A stretch of 64,000 bases of DNA from Streptomyces canus (GTDB taxonomy: Bacteria; Actinomycetota; Actinomycetes; Streptomycetales; Streptomycetaceae): NCBI RefSeq assembly GCF_001514145.1, contig NZ_KQ948670.1, positions 4,761 to 68,760 on the forward strand. The letters run 5' to 3'. Made by a program: the position numbers and the translations under genes. This document shows, piece by piece, positions 32,591 to 41,473 of the stretch. The notes under the pieces were generated by a model, which saw only the letters and a program-made list of their open reading frames with translations, was not told the DNA's origin and searched no databases. Each line of letters starts with the position of its first letter. Within the stretch, counting starts at the first letter, position 1.

Positions 32591-34981
32591 ATGCGGCCTG
32601 GCAAAGGGACCATCCTGGACGATATGGAGCACGTCTCCGCTACGGCGACCACCGATGCCTCAGGCATGGTGACGGGGTGGAGCGAGGGTGCCCGGCGGCT
32701 GACGGGACGCACGGCCGAGGAGGTCGTGGGGCGGGCGGCACGGGAGCTGCTCGCCGAGGACCCGCCGGGACCGGCCGTGGCGGCGCTGAAGGGGACCGTC
32801 GTCCTGCGGCACCGCGACGGCTCCTCTCTCACGCGCTTCGTGGAGGCGTGCCCCGTCCTGAGCGGGAACGGCACCCCCGCCGGATACGTGATCACCGCCC
32901 GGCCGCCCGGCTCCGCCGAGCCGACCCTGGCCGGACAGGCCTTCCAGCAGGCGGTCATGTCCATGTCGGTCTTCGACGCGCGTCAGCACTACCTGCGCCT
33001 CAACGACGTGGCCTGCCGGGTCATGGGGGTCCCGGAGGAAGCCCTGCTCGGCCGGTTCTTCCCGGACACCGTCGAGGACGCCGAACACAGCCGCGGGTTC
33101 CTGGCCGGCCTGCGCCAAGTCGCCGAGACCGGCAGACCGTTCCGCTACGAGAGCTTCACCGGTGCGCCCGCCCTCAACCGGGATCACGCCTGGACCATCG
33201 AGATGTGGCCCGTGCGAGAGGAAGGCTCCGAGGAACTCACCGGGGTCGCCCTGGCCGCGTTCGACAACAGCGACCAGTACTGGGCCCGCCAACGGCTGGC
33301 CCTGCTCAACGAGGCGGCGGCAGCCATCGGCACCACCCTGGACGTGGTGCGCACCGCCGAGGAACTCGTCGAACTCCTCGTGCCCCGGTACGCCGACTTC
33401 GCCAGCGTGGACCTGCTCGACTGGGTGCTCGGCGCGGACGAGCCGCCGACCGCGCTGGAGGGCGACATCGTCCTGCGCCGCGTCGCCCACGGCTCCGGAC
33501 ACGAGGGCACCCCCGAGGCCGCCGTCCGCCTCGGCGAGACGGACGTCTACCGTGCCTCCTCGCCGCCCGCGCGGGCCCTGCGGGAGGGGCGGGCGGCCCT
33601 CAGCCAGGCCGGCGAGCCCGACTTCATGCGCTGGGTCGCCGAGCGCAACGCCCGCGCCCCAGCCGGCCGCACGTACCGCAAGGGCGTCCACTCCGTGCTC
33701 GCCGTGCCGCTCAAGGCCCGCGGCACCACCCTGGGCGTCGCGGTCGCCGTCCGCATCGCCCACCCCGACGACTTCGGGGACGACGACGCCGTCCTCGGCG
33801 AGGAACTCGCCAGCCGGGCCGCCGTATGTGTCGACAACGCCCGCCGTTTCGCCCGCGAACGCACCACCGCACTGGCCCTGCAGAACAGCCTCCTGCCGCG
33901 CGGCCTGCCCGGACAGGCCGCGGTCGAGGTCGCCCACCGCTATCTGCCCTCCGGCTCGCTGGCCGGCATCGGCGGCGACTGGTTCGACGTCATTCCGCTC
34001 TCCGGCAGCCGCGTCGCCCTGGTCGTCGGTGACGTCGTCGGCCACGGCATCCCCTCCTCGGCGACCATGGGCCGTCTGTGCACGGCCGTGCGCACCCTCG
34101 CCGACGTCGACCTGCCGCCCGACGAACTCCTCACCCACCTGGACGACCTCGTCACGCACCTCGCCTCCGACGACCGCCCCGATGAGGGGGTCGAGGTCGC
34201 CGAGCTCGGCGCCACCTGTCTCTACGCCGTCTACGACCCCGTCTCGCGCCGCCTCACCGCGGCCGCCGCCGGTCACCCGCCACCCGCCGTCGTCCTGCCC
34301 GACGGCACGGCGCGCCTCGTCCCCCTGAGCACGGGGCCTCCGCTCGGCGTCGGCGGCCTGCCCTTCGAGGCCACGGAGATCGAATTGCCCGAGGGGGCTG
34401 TGGTCGCCCTCTACACCGACGGTCTGACCCAGGACCGGGACCGCGACGTCGACCACGCCACCGACGAACTGTGCCGCGCGCTCACCGCGAAGACGGACAC
34501 CCTGGACGAACTGTGTGACACCGTCCTGAAGGCCGTACTGCCCGAGGAACCCAGCGACGACGTGGCCCTGCTGCTGGCCCGCACCCGGGTTCTCGGCGCG
34601 GACCGGGTCGCCACGTGGGACGTCGAGCCCGACCCCGAGCATGTGGCCGCCACCCGACAGGCCGCCACCGAGCAACTCGCCGTCTGGGGACTGGAGGAGG
34701 CCTCCTTCGTCACCGAACTCGTCGTCAGCGAGCTGGTCACCAACGCCATCCGCTACGGCGAACCGCCCATCCAGCTACGGCTGATCCGTGACCGCACCCT
34801 CATCTGCGAGGTCTCCGACGGCAGTTCCACCTCACCGCACCTGCGGCGCGCCCACGCCTTCGACGAGGGCGGCCGCGGGCTGCTGCTGGTCGCCCAGCTC
34901 ACCCAGCGCTGGGGGAGCCGGCAGACCGGCAGCGGAAAGACGATCTGGGCCGAGCAGTCGCTGGAACCGCCCGAGTTCTGA
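32591..34981 (+). CDS. PAS-GAF-SpoIIE phosphatase with C-terminal HATPase (serine kinase-like) domain
   Basis: About 796 residues. Order: PAS (about 12-105, TDASGMVTGWSEGARRLTGRTAEEVVGRAARELL), PAS (115-235, AFQQAVMSMSVFDARQHYLRLNDVACRVMGV), GAF (240-410), PP2C/SpoIIE phosphatase (430-640; GIGGDWFDVIPLSGSRVALVVGDVVGHG carries the metal-binding Asp residues), and HATPase_c (670-790; VSELVTNAIRYGEPPIQL, EGGRGLLLVAQL). It is a multidomain switch protein of the anti-anti-sigma partner-switching class common in Streptomyces. ATG 32591 and ATG 32624 are both possible starts, and neither has a good RBS. Confidence 0.93.
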   Translation: MRPGKGTILDDMEHVSATATTDASGMVTGWSEGARRLTGRTAEEVVGRAARELLAEDPPGPAVAALKGTVVLRHRDGSSLTRFVEACPVLSGNGTPAGYVITARPPGSAEPTLAGQAFQQAVMSMSVFDARQHYLRLNDVACRVMGVPEEALLGRFFPDTVEDAEHSRGFLAGLRQVAETGRPFRYESFTGAPALNRDHAWTIEMWPVREEGSEELTGVALAAFDNSDQYWARQRLALLNEAAAAIGTTLDVVRTAEELVELLVPRYADFASVDLLDWVLGADEPPTALEGDIVLRRVAHGSGHEGTPEAAVRLGETDVYRASSPPARALREGRAALSQAGEPDFMRWVAERNARAPAGRTYRKGVHSVLAVPLKARGTTLGVAVAVRIAHPDDFGDDDAVLGEELASRAAVCVDNARRFARERTTALALQNSLLPRGLPGQAAVEVAHRYLPSGSLAGIGGDWFDVIPLSGSRVALVVGDVVGHGIPSSATMGRLCTAVRTLADVDLPPDELLTHLDDLVTHLASDDRPDEGVEVAELGATCLYAVYDPVSRRLTAAAAGHPPPAVVLPDGTARLVPLSTGPPLGVGGLPFEATEIELPEGAVVALYTDGLTQDRDRDVDHATDELCRALTAKTDTLDELCDTVLKAVLPEEPSDDVALLLARTRVLGADRVATWDVEPDPEHVAATRQAATEQLAVWGLEEASFVTELVVSELVTNAIRYGEPPIQLRLIRDRTLICEVSDGSSTSPHLRRAHAFDEGGRGLLLVAQLTQRWGSRQTGSGKTIWAEQSLEPPEF

Positions 34982-34990
34982 TCACTTCGC

Positions 34991-35425
34991 TCACTCGAAG
35001 GAGCAGCCGGGGTTCGGCACGTCCTCCGAGTACGGCGAGCCGTGCGGGAGCACGTACAGCACCTCCAGGACGAGCGGGGTGGACCCTTCGTTGCGGCCGA
35101 GGTGGACATCGCTGGGGCCGCCGGGCTCGCGCACCACGGTGCCCTGCGGATAGACGCCGTCACTGGCGCAGTCGGCGTGGTAGTGGCTGAGGGTGCCCTG
35201 CTTGACGTATCCGTAGACGAGACCGTCGTGGTAGTGCCAGCCGGTCGCCTGGCCCGGCGGGACGGTGATCTCTCTGAGGACGTAGTCGGTGTCGCCCACG
35301 GTCTTCTGGGCGATCAGCGTGCCGGTCACTCCGGGGCCGGGCGGGGTCGCCTGTGCGGTGCCGCCGACGAAGACGGTGGCGGTGACGACCGCGCCGGATA
35401 TGGCGGTACGGAGCGCGATGCGCAT
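34991..35425 (-). CDS. Secreted cupin-domain protein
   Basis: 144 residues from ATG 35425, with AGGAGG 8 nt upstream. The signal peptide is MRIALRTAISGAVVTATVFVGGTAQA, with an AQA cleavage site. The mature part is a single cupin barrel: VLREITVPPGQATGWHYHDGLVYGYVKQGTLSHYHADC, with His residues suited to metal binding, and SDVHLGRNEGSTPLVLEVLYVLPHGSPYSEDVPNPGCSF. Two cysteines may form a disulfide outside the cell. Convergent with the SpoIIE phosphatase gene, 9 bp apart. Function unknown. Confidence 0.88.
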   Translation of the reverse strand: MRIALRTAISGAVVTATVFVGGTAQATPPGPGVTGTLIAQKTVGDTDYVLREITVPPGQATGWHYHDGLVYGYVKQGTLSHYHADCASDGVYPQGTVVREPGGPSDVHLGRNEGSTPLVLEVLYVLPHGSPYSEDVPNPGCSFE

Positions 35426-35536
35426 ACGGAAGGCCTCCTGGCTCGTGTTCTGCGCGACGACGTGTCGCGGTGAACGTCGCTGTGAACATAGGCGCACAGA
35501 AGGCCAGTTGGGGCGAAATTCGGTGGATCTTCCGGC

Positions 35537-36118
35537 TCAGTTCTCCTCGGCGGCGACCTGGGCGAGGGTCCGGCCGGTCCGCACCGAGCGTGCCCGGCGT
35601 GGATCGGGCGTGCCGTGTCCCGGTGCCCGCCCCTCGGCCGCCTTCACCAGCAGCCAGGACCCCTCACGGAACCGGGTGAGCGCGTACGTGCCGTGCAGTT
35701 TCGACCCGCGCAGCCGGAACGTGGCGTGCCCGCGCTCCAGCGACTGTCCGAAGTCGACGGGACGCCCCTTCTTGTCATGGCTGAGGGGTTCGTACGTCCC
35801 GTGGTCCCAGACGATCACGGTGCCGCCGCCGTACTCGCCGTGCGGGATCACGCCCTCGAACTCCTCGTACTCCAGCGGATGGTCCTCCGTGGGCACGGCG
35901 AGCCGCTTGTCCTGGGGGACGTCGGAGGGGCCCTTCGGAACCGACCAGGACTTCAGCACGTCGTCGACCTGGAGGCGGAAGTCGAAGTGCAGGGTGCTCG
36001 CGTCATGGATCTGCACGACGAACCGCGGCTTCGCACCGGCGTGCCCTTCCCGGCCCTCGGGCTCACCGGTACGTGCGAAGTCCCGCTTGCCGTGGTAGTC
36101 CCGCAGTCGCTGACTCAC
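35537..36118 (-). CDS. Stand-alone LigD-type DNA 3'-phosphoesterase
   Basis: 193 residues from GTG 36118 (VSQRLRDYHGKRDFARTGEP). The phosphoesterase core is KPRFVVQIHDASTLHFDFRL (His, Asp and His metal ligands), LKSWSVPKGPS, DHPLEYEEFEGVIPHGEYGGGTVIVWDHGTYEP (with the conserved His and Glu), then FRLRGSKLHGTYALTRF and SWLLVKAAE. In LigD this domain trims 3' ribonucleotides and phosphates before non-homologous end joining. It is free-standing here, as in many streptomycetes. A matching stand-alone ligase lies 23 kb away at 11885. Confidence 0.93.
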   Translation of the reverse strand: MSQRLRDYHGKRDFARTGEPEGREGHAGAKPRFVVQIHDASTLHFDFRLQVDDVLKSWSVPKGPSDVPQDKRLAVPTEDHPLEYEEFEGVIPHGEYGGGTVIVWDHGTYEPLSHDKKGRPVDFGQSLERGHATFRLRGSKLHGTYALTRFREGSWLLVKAAEGRAPGHGTPDPRRARSVRTGRTLAQVAAEEN

Positions 36119-36143
36119 ACGCCCCGGGTACCCCTCCCGCGGT

Positions 36144-36974
36144 TCAGAACTCCTCGTGCACCTCCGGGTCCCCGCCCAGGCGCCGGTGCGCACGGTCGGC
36201 GATCGCCGCCATCTGCGCCTCGCTCAGCTCGAAGCCGGACACGGCGAGGTTGGTGCGCTGCCGTTCGGGGTCGCCGGACTTCGGGATCGGCAGGGCGCCG
36301 AGCTGGACGTGCCAGCGCAGGATCACCTGGCCGGGCGTGACACCGTGCGCCTCGGCGACGCCGGCCACGGCCGGGTCGTCCAGGAGGTCCGAACCCCGGC
36401 CCAGCGGGCTCCAGCTCTCCGTCACGATGCCCTTGTCGGCGTGGAAGGCGCGCAGCTCGTCCTGCGGGAACAAGGGGTGCAGCTCGATCTGGTTGACGGA
36501 CGGCAGGACCCCGGTCTCCTTCTCCAGCCGCTCGATGTGCGCGGCCGTGAAGTTGGAGACCCCGATCGACCGCACGAGGCCGTCCTCGCGGAGCTTGATC
36601 ATGGCCTTCCAGGAGTCGACGTACTTGTCGACGCGGGGGAGCGGCCAGTGGATCAGATACAGGTCCACGTACTCCAGGCCGAGACGGGTGCGGGACTCCT
36701 CGAAGGAGGCCAGGGTCTCCTCGTGGCCGTGATGCCGGCCGGGCAGCTTCGTCGTCACGAGGATCTCCCCGCGCGGGACGCCGCCGGCGGCCACGCCACG
36801 GCCGACACCGGTCTCGTTCCGGTAGTTCGTCGCCGTGTCGAGGAGCCGGTAGCCGCTCTCCAGGGCGGTGGCGACCGCCCGCTCCGCCTCGGCGTCGTCC
36901 ATCGGCCAGGTGCCCAGACCGAGGGCGGGGATCTTCGTACCGTCGTTGAGCGTGTGTGTCGGGATGCTGATCAC
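36144..36974 (-). CDS. Aldo/keto reductase
   Basis: 276 residues from GTG 36974, preceded by GGGAAGG. NADPH-dependent TIM-barrel reductase of the 2,5-diketo-gluconate-reductase-like group. The catalytic tetrad is readable: Asp and Tyr in GYRLLDTATNYRNETGVG, Lys in ILVTTKLPG and His in YLIHWPLP. The cofactor-binding C-terminal segment ALPIPKSGDPERQRTNLAV is intact. It is followed 25 bp downstream by the phosphoesterase gene on the same strand. The physiological substrate is unknown. Confidence 0.94.
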   Translation of the reverse strand: MISIPTHTLNDGTKIPALGLGTWPMDDAEAERAVATALESGYRLLDTATNYRNETGVGRGVAAGGVPRGEILVTTKLPGRHHGHEETLASFEESRTRLGLEYVDLYLIHWPLPRVDKYVDSWKAMIKLREDGLVRSIGVSNFTAAHIERLEKETGVLPSVNQIELHPLFPQDELRAFHADKGIVTESWSPLGRGSDLLDDPAVAGVAEAHGVTPGQVILRWHVQLGALPIPKSGDPERQRTNLAVSGFELSEAQMAAIADRAHRRLGGDPEVHEEF

Positions 36975-37071
36975 GTCCGGACCTTCCCTTGACTGTGTCG
37001 TCCCCCCAGCCTCACGGACAGGGCGGGCAATGATCAACCGGACGGGCGCGGACGAGGGCAGCGGACCCTCG

Positions 37072-37695
37072 TCAGGGGACGGTGTGGGCCGTGCCGCCTT
37101 CAGCGGCGAGTGCTGCGGCGATCCGCCGGTGGGCCTGTCGGCGTTCCTCGTCCGGGAGGGGCGGCAGGAGTTCTTCCCATACGGGAAGGAAGGTTCCCCG
37201 CAGCTGCATGAGCCCCGCGGGCCGGGCGAGCAGCCAGAAGTGCAGGTGGGCGGCCCCGTCACCCCACCGGTTGACGTGGACGCGGGCGACGCCGTCGAGG
37301 CTGCGCACCGCCCGCTCCACCCGCTGGAGCAGGGGGCCGAGCTCGGCCGCGCGTTCGGCGGGCAGGTCGGTCAGGTCGTAGTGGCCGCGCGGTTGCAGCA
37401 TCACCACCGCCGGGAGGCGGGACTCGGTGCCGACCGCGTCCAGCCGCCAGTGGTCGTCGGACCAGAGGGCTTCCGTCACGGGCTTGCGGCAGGTGGGGCA
37501 GTCCTCGGGGCCGTCCTCGCCGGAGCGGGCGGGCTCGGGGAGGACGGGGGACTGCAAGGGCTTGACCCGGAGGTCGCCTTCGAAGGGGAAGGTCTCCCAG
37601 GCGGCCACCGAGTCGGCGGGCAGGGGCAGCTGTTCACCCGCCCGGAGGCGCCGTACGAAGGGGCTGGGCTCCTGGGGAGTTGAGGGAACGGTCAC
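37072..37695 (-). CDS. HIT-like domain protein
   Basis: 207 residues. The HIT-type core is in the second half: VVMLQPRGHYDLTDLPAERAAELGPLLQRVERAVRSLDGVARVHVNRWGDGAAHLHFWLLARP. Here HLHFWLLAR replaces the canonical H-x-H-x-H, with Trp in place of the third His. A possible zinc site CPTCRK with upstream acidic residues precedes it. It may be a nucleotide-binding or hydrolase relative with altered chemistry. Divergent from the TauD-like gene. Confidence 0.8.
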   Translation of the reverse strand: MTVPSTPQEPSPFVRRLRAGEQLPLPADSVAAWETFPFEGDLRVKPLQSPVLPEPARSGEDGPEDCPTCRKPVTEALWSDDHWRLDAVGTESRLPAVVMLQPRGHYDLTDLPAERAAELGPLLQRVERAVRSLDGVARVHVNRWGDGAAHLHFWLLARPAGLMQLRGTFLPVWEELLPPLPDEERRQAHRRIAAALAAEGGTAHTVP

Positions 37696-37748
37696 GCTGG
37701 GCAGTCAACCATGGGTGACGCGCCCCGCAGGGCGCGGACTTCGGACAC

Positions 37749-38738
37749 ATGCCGGCGATCAACGGAGCACGCATGACGACGGACAAGGGCACGGCGGAGT
37801 GGGACGCGGGCATCGAGGTGAACCCGGTGGCCGGGCACATCGGGGCCGAGATCACCGGGGTCGACCTGGCCGGCGATCTCGACGACTGCGTGGTCGCCGC
37901 GATCCGGGCGGCGGTGCTGCGCTGGAAGGTGGTGTTCTTCCGCGGACAGAAGCTCGACCACGCCGGGCATGTGGCCTTCGCCCGCAGGTTCGGTGCGCCC
38001 GTCGTCCTGGGTAAGCGCGGCGGTGCCTCGCCCGCGGACTTCGCGGAGATCGAGACGACCGCCGACCGCCTGGAGCTGGGCGGGAAGTTCGGCATGGAGC
38101 ACGAGGAGTGGCTGCAGCGTCGGCGGCACACGCTGCTGCGCGGCTGGCACTGCGACCACGGCGCCCGTATCGACCCGCCCGCGGCGACCATCCTGCGCGC
38201 CGAGACCGTTCCGCCGTACGGCGGCGACACCACCTGGTCCAACCTCGCGGCCGCCTACGCCGGACTGTCCGCTCCGGTGCGGGAGTTCGTGGACGGCCTG
38301 CGCGTGGAGCACCGGCTCGGGGTCGGCTACCAGCCCCGCCCGGGCGACGACGCCTACGTCCGCCACCTTCTGGACCATCAGGTCGCCTCGCTGCACCCGC
38401 TGGTGCGGGTGCACCCCGAGTCGGGGGAGCGGATCCTCTACGTCAACGGCTACTACGTCGAGCAGATCTCCGACCTCTCCCGTGCCGAGAGCCGGGCGAT
38501 CCTCGACATGCTCCTCGAGCAGGCGGTCCGGCCCGAGTACACGGTGCGTTTCCGCTGGGAGCCCGGCAGCGTGGCCTTCTGGGACAACCGCGCCACCATC
38601 CACCTGGCCCCCGGCGACAACGCCCACCTCGGCTTCCCCCGGACCATGCACCGGGTGATGCTGGCGGGGGACGTGCCGGTGGGGCCGGACGGGAAGCCGT
38701 CGGAGGCGATCACCGGGACCGAGTTGGGGCGCTGGTGA
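37749..38738 (+). CDS. TauD/TfdA-family Fe(II)/alpha-ketoglutarate dioxygenase
   Basis: 329 residues from ATG 37749; ATG 37773 (MTTDKGTAEW) is equally possible. The N-terminal pattern VNPVAGHIGAEITGVDLAGDLDD and VVFFRGQKLDHAGHVAFARRFG is typical. The iron ligands His and Asp are in RGWHCDHGARIDPP, and the distal His and Arg are in FPRTMHRVMLAGD. FRWEPGSVAFWDNRATIHLAPGD forms the core. Substrates in the family range from taurine to sulfate esters and phenoxyacetates. No transport genes are nearby to narrow this. Confidence 0.93.
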   Translation: MPAINGARMTTDKGTAEWDAGIEVNPVAGHIGAEITGVDLAGDLDDCVVAAIRAAVLRWKVVFFRGQKLDHAGHVAFARRFGAPVVLGKRGGASPADFAEIETTADRLELGGKFGMEHEEWLQRRRHTLLRGWHCDHGARIDPPAATILRAETVPPYGGDTTWSNLAAAYAGLSAPVREFVDGLRVEHRLGVGYQPRPGDDAYVRHLLDHQVASLHPLVRVHPESGERILYVNGYYVEQISDLSRAESRAILDMLLEQAVRPEYTVRFRWEPGSVAFWDNRATIHLAPGDNAHLGFPRTMHRVMLAGDVPVGPDGKPSEAITGTELGRW

Positions 38739-38795
38739 GGTGAGGTGGCCCGGAGGGGCGCTACAGGGCGGCGCCGGGCGACTGGCCCGCAGGCC

Positions 38796-39824
38796 CTACG
38801 CGCCCGGCCGCCACCCCAGCGTCGGCCCCAGTTTCGTCGCCATGTCCGTGAGGATCTGCACATAGTCCTCGTGCTCGAAGGTGAAGGGCAGCGCGAACGC
38901 GACCTCGTCGACCTCACGGAACGCGGCGTGCGCGTGCAGCCGTTCGGCGATCTCCTGCGACGTGCCGACGATGTCCGGCGCGAACATCAACCGCGCGGGG
39001 CCTTGCGGTGACGTGGTCCGAGGGGTGCGCTTCGCCGCGTACCCCTCGTACTTCGCGCGCTGCTCCGGGGAGGCCGAGTCGGTGGGGATGACGACGAGCC
39101 CCTGGGACACCCGGGCGTCCGCGCCGTCCGGGTGGGCGGCGCGGAAGGCGCGGATGTGCGAGAGCTGGATCTGAGCGAAGTCGTACGGGCCCTCGCCACC
39201 CTCCGCCTTGACGACGCTGCTGGTCAGGAAGTTCATGCCGTGCTCACCGGCCCAGCGTGCGGAACTCAGGCTGCCGCCGCCGTACCAGAGCCGTCGGCCG
39301 AGGCCGGGGGAGTGCGGCTGCACCCGGTCGGAGAACACCTCGAAGCCCTGCACCCCGCTGAAGTCGCTGGCCGGCTTGCCGCGCACGAAGTCCAGCAGCC
39401 GCCGCACCCGCTCGTAGGAGAAGTCCTCGGCGTCGGCCGTGTCCGGGTACAGCGCCCCCTTGACCTCGTCGAAGTGCATCGGCGGGCCCACGCTCACACC
39501 CGGGTTGATCCGGCCGCCCGACAGGATGTCCACCGTCGCCAGGTCCTCGGCCAGCCGCAGCGGGTTCTCCCAGCCGAGCGGGATCACGGCCGTGCCGAGC
39601 TCGATGCGGCTGGTGCGCTGCGAGGCCGCCGCCATGACGGCCACGGGGGACGAGATGCCGTACTGGAGATGCCGGTGGCGCAGCCACGCGGTGTCGAAGC
39701 CGAGCCGCTCGCCCAACTCGATGATCTCCAGCGTGGACTCGTGGCCGCGCCGCGGATCCGCCTCGTCGAACAGGCCGATGGTCAGGAAGCCCAGTTTGCG
39801 CAGAGGGCGGGGGGACGACGGCAC
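38796..39824 (-). CDS. LLM class flavin-dependent oxidoreductase (luciferase-like)
   Basis: 342 residues from GTG 39824, with GGAGGAG 5 nt upstream. TIM-barrel flavin monooxygenase of the bacterial luciferase family: KLGFLTIGLFDEADPRRGHESTLEIIELGERLGFDTAWLRHRHL, RIELGTAVIPLGWENPLRLAEDLATVDILSGGRINPGVSVG, FDEVKGALYPDTADAEDFSYERVRRLLDFVRG and LWYGGGSLSSARWAGEHGMNFL. It uses FMNH2 or F420 supplied by another enzyme. Its promoter region carries the palindrome TTGATGTATCAA. Confidence 0.92.
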   Translation of the reverse strand: MPSSPRPLRKLGFLTIGLFDEADPRRGHESTLEIIELGERLGFDTAWLRHRHLQYGISSPVAVMAAASQRTSRIELGTAVIPLGWENPLRLAEDLATVDILSGGRINPGVSVGPPMHFDEVKGALYPDTADAEDFSYERVRRLLDFVRGKPASDFSGVQGFEVFSDRVQPHSPGLGRRLWYGGGSLSSARWAGEHGMNFLTSSVVKAEGGEGPYDFAQIQLSHIRAFRAAHPDGADARVSQGLVVIPTDSASPEQRAKYEGYAAKRTPRTTSPQGPARLMFAPDIVGTSQEIAERLHAHAAFREVDEVAFALPFTFEHEDYVQILTDMATKLGPTLGWRPGA

Positions 39825-39841
39825 GGGCTCCTCCGGGTTGT

Positions 39842-39853
39842 TTGATGTATCAA
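39842..39853. promoter_or_regulatory. TTGATGTATCAA palindrome, MarR-type operator
   Basis: TTGAT-GT-ATCAA, a perfect 5-bp-arm palindrome 17 bp upstream of the LLM start. It matches the TTGATNNATCAA form bound by many MarR-family repressors. No MarR gene is adjacent, so a distant regulator is implied. Confidence 0.5.
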
Positions 39854-39915
39854 GTAGTACGGCAGTGCCAACCCGCCCGTCCCGCATGATGTTCCCGCTC
39901 GTCGGGCCGTTCGAG

Positions 39916-41424
39916 TCAAGATCGGGGCAAGGGAATGGTCACCTCGTCCTCGACCGGCGGGTCGATCTCCTGGGCGAGGTTGCCGGTGGCCGCGAAGCAG
40001 CGCAGACGCACCGCGTCCGGAGCGACGTCCAGGCGCAGGAAGCACTTGAAGAACGGCGGGCTGTACGTCGCCGAGCTGGGCGAGAACAACTGCGTGTAGA
40101 TCTTGCGCACCGGGAGGCGGAAGCGCGAGGTGCGGTCCGGGCGGCCGCCCGCGCCCAGGAGACTGGCGACCAGGCGAGTACGGAAGGTGACGCGCGCCGG
40201 CTCGCCCGGGAGGCGCGTGGGCGGGATGCCGAGTCGCTCGGCGATCACCGCGGTGGCCTCGGCCTCGGTGAGGGTGAAGAAGCGGCGCAGGTGCAGCCGG
40301 CGGCCGTAGAGCCTGCTGTAGAAGGCCAGGGAGTCGCCGCGCAGTGGATAGCAGCGGAAGTCCTTCTCGGCGACGTTCGCGATCGAGATGTGCGGGATGG
40401 TGTGGGTGGCGTGCATGAACGCGCCGCCGCCGCCCGAGACGACGTACTGGATGGTGCGGCCGTCCACGTCGACCGGGTAGCGCTGGTAGTTGTGGATGTC
40501 GCCGCCTATCGCCGCGACGAAGTGGTGCTCGGGGGCGCGCACGATGTCGTCGACCGTGCCGCCGCCCTCGATGGCGCAGGGGTGGTGCTCGCCGTCCACG
40601 TACAGGGGTGAGCCCGTGATGAGGATCTTCGGGCGCGGGCCCCGCGAGACCTCGCGCAGCCAAGCGCCCTGTTCGGCGTCGATGGTGCCGAGCAGCCCGG
40701 TGTCTATGCCGATGATGCGCAGCGGGCCGGCGTCGACGGCCCAGTACGGGCCGGGCTGGGCGGTCCGTTGGGCCGGTGCCGCACGCAACTGGCGTGCCTC
40801 GTCCAGATGTTGGCCGTCGTCGGCGCGCGGTCGGTGCCACAGCAGGGAGCGCAGCCAGGCGCGGGTCAGGGGGCGGGGCGCGGGCTCGGGATCGAGGGGC
40901 GGGGCGTCGTCGCAGAAGACGCGCATGAAGGCGCCGAGGTCCTCGTACCAGTCGTGGTTGCCGGGTATCGCGTAGATGGGCGCCGGATAGTCCTGGTACG
41001 GACGGAAGAACTTGGTGCCGTAGTCGTCCGCGCTGCCCACCGGATAGATCACGTCACTGGCGACGACCGCGAACCGGGTGTCCTGACTGATCTTCAGAAA
41101 CCCAGGCACGACGGCGTATTGAGGATCGTCACCCTCGCCGGTGTCGCCGATGACCATGAACGAGAACTGTTCGGGGTCCTCGCGCCGGATCACCTTGTCG
41201 GCGGGTGCGCCGGCCGCCGCGCGCTGGGCCACCCAGCGGCTTCGGGTACGGCCGGTCGGGTCCCCGAACCAGGAGGCGACCACGCCGTTGCGGGCGGCCC
41301 ACAGCGTCCTCGGGTTCAGCCACGAGATCTTCTCGACCTTGGACGGCATCAGCTGCCGGTACTCGCCGAGTTGGGCAGAGCCCCAGCCGGCGCCTTCGGC
41401 GGTATCGCGTGAGGAGTCAGACAC
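39916..41424 (-). CDS. Metallophosphoesterase (calcineurin-like)
   Basis: 502 residues. All five metallophosphoesterase blocks are visible: FSFMVIGDTGEGD (D-x-x), VVASDVIYPVGSADDYGTKFFRPYQ (GD-like block with Asp), YAIPGNHDWYED (GNHD), KILITGSPLYVDGEHHP, and AAIGGDIHNYQRY (GxH-type). The N-terminal region and a long C-terminal domain (FFTLTEAEATAVIAERLG, RKIYTQLFSPSSATYSPPFFKCFLRLDV) are outside the catalytic core. There is no signal peptide. Probably cleaves a phosphomonoester or diester, substrate unknown. Confidence 0.92.
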   Translation of the reverse strand: MSDSSRDTAEGAGWGSAQLGEYRQLMPSKVEKISWLNPRTLWAARNGVVASWFGDPTGRTRSRWVAQRAAAGAPADKVIRREDPEQFSFMVIGDTGEGDDPQYAVVPGFLKISQDTRFAVVASDVIYPVGSADDYGTKFFRPYQDYPAPIYAIPGNHDWYEDLGAFMRVFCDDAPPLDPEPAPRPLTRAWLRSLLWHRPRADDGQHLDEARQLRAAPAQRTAQPGPYWAVDAGPLRIIGIDTGLLGTIDAEQGAWLREVSRGPRPKILITGSPLYVDGEHHPCAIEGGGTVDDIVRAPEHHFVAAIGGDIHNYQRYPVDVDGRTIQYVVSGGGGAFMHATHTIPHISIANVAEKDFRCYPLRGDSLAFYSRLYGRRLHLRRFFTLTEAEATAVIAERLGIPPTRLPGEPARVTFRTRLVASLLGAGGRPDRTSRFRLPVRKIYTQLFSPSSATYSPPFFKCFLRLDVAPDAVRLRCFAATGNLAQEIDPPVEDEVTIPLPRS

Positions 41425-41473
41425 CGGTGCACCGTAACAACGATCTGGAACCGGCCCGGAAGGGGGGCGACTT

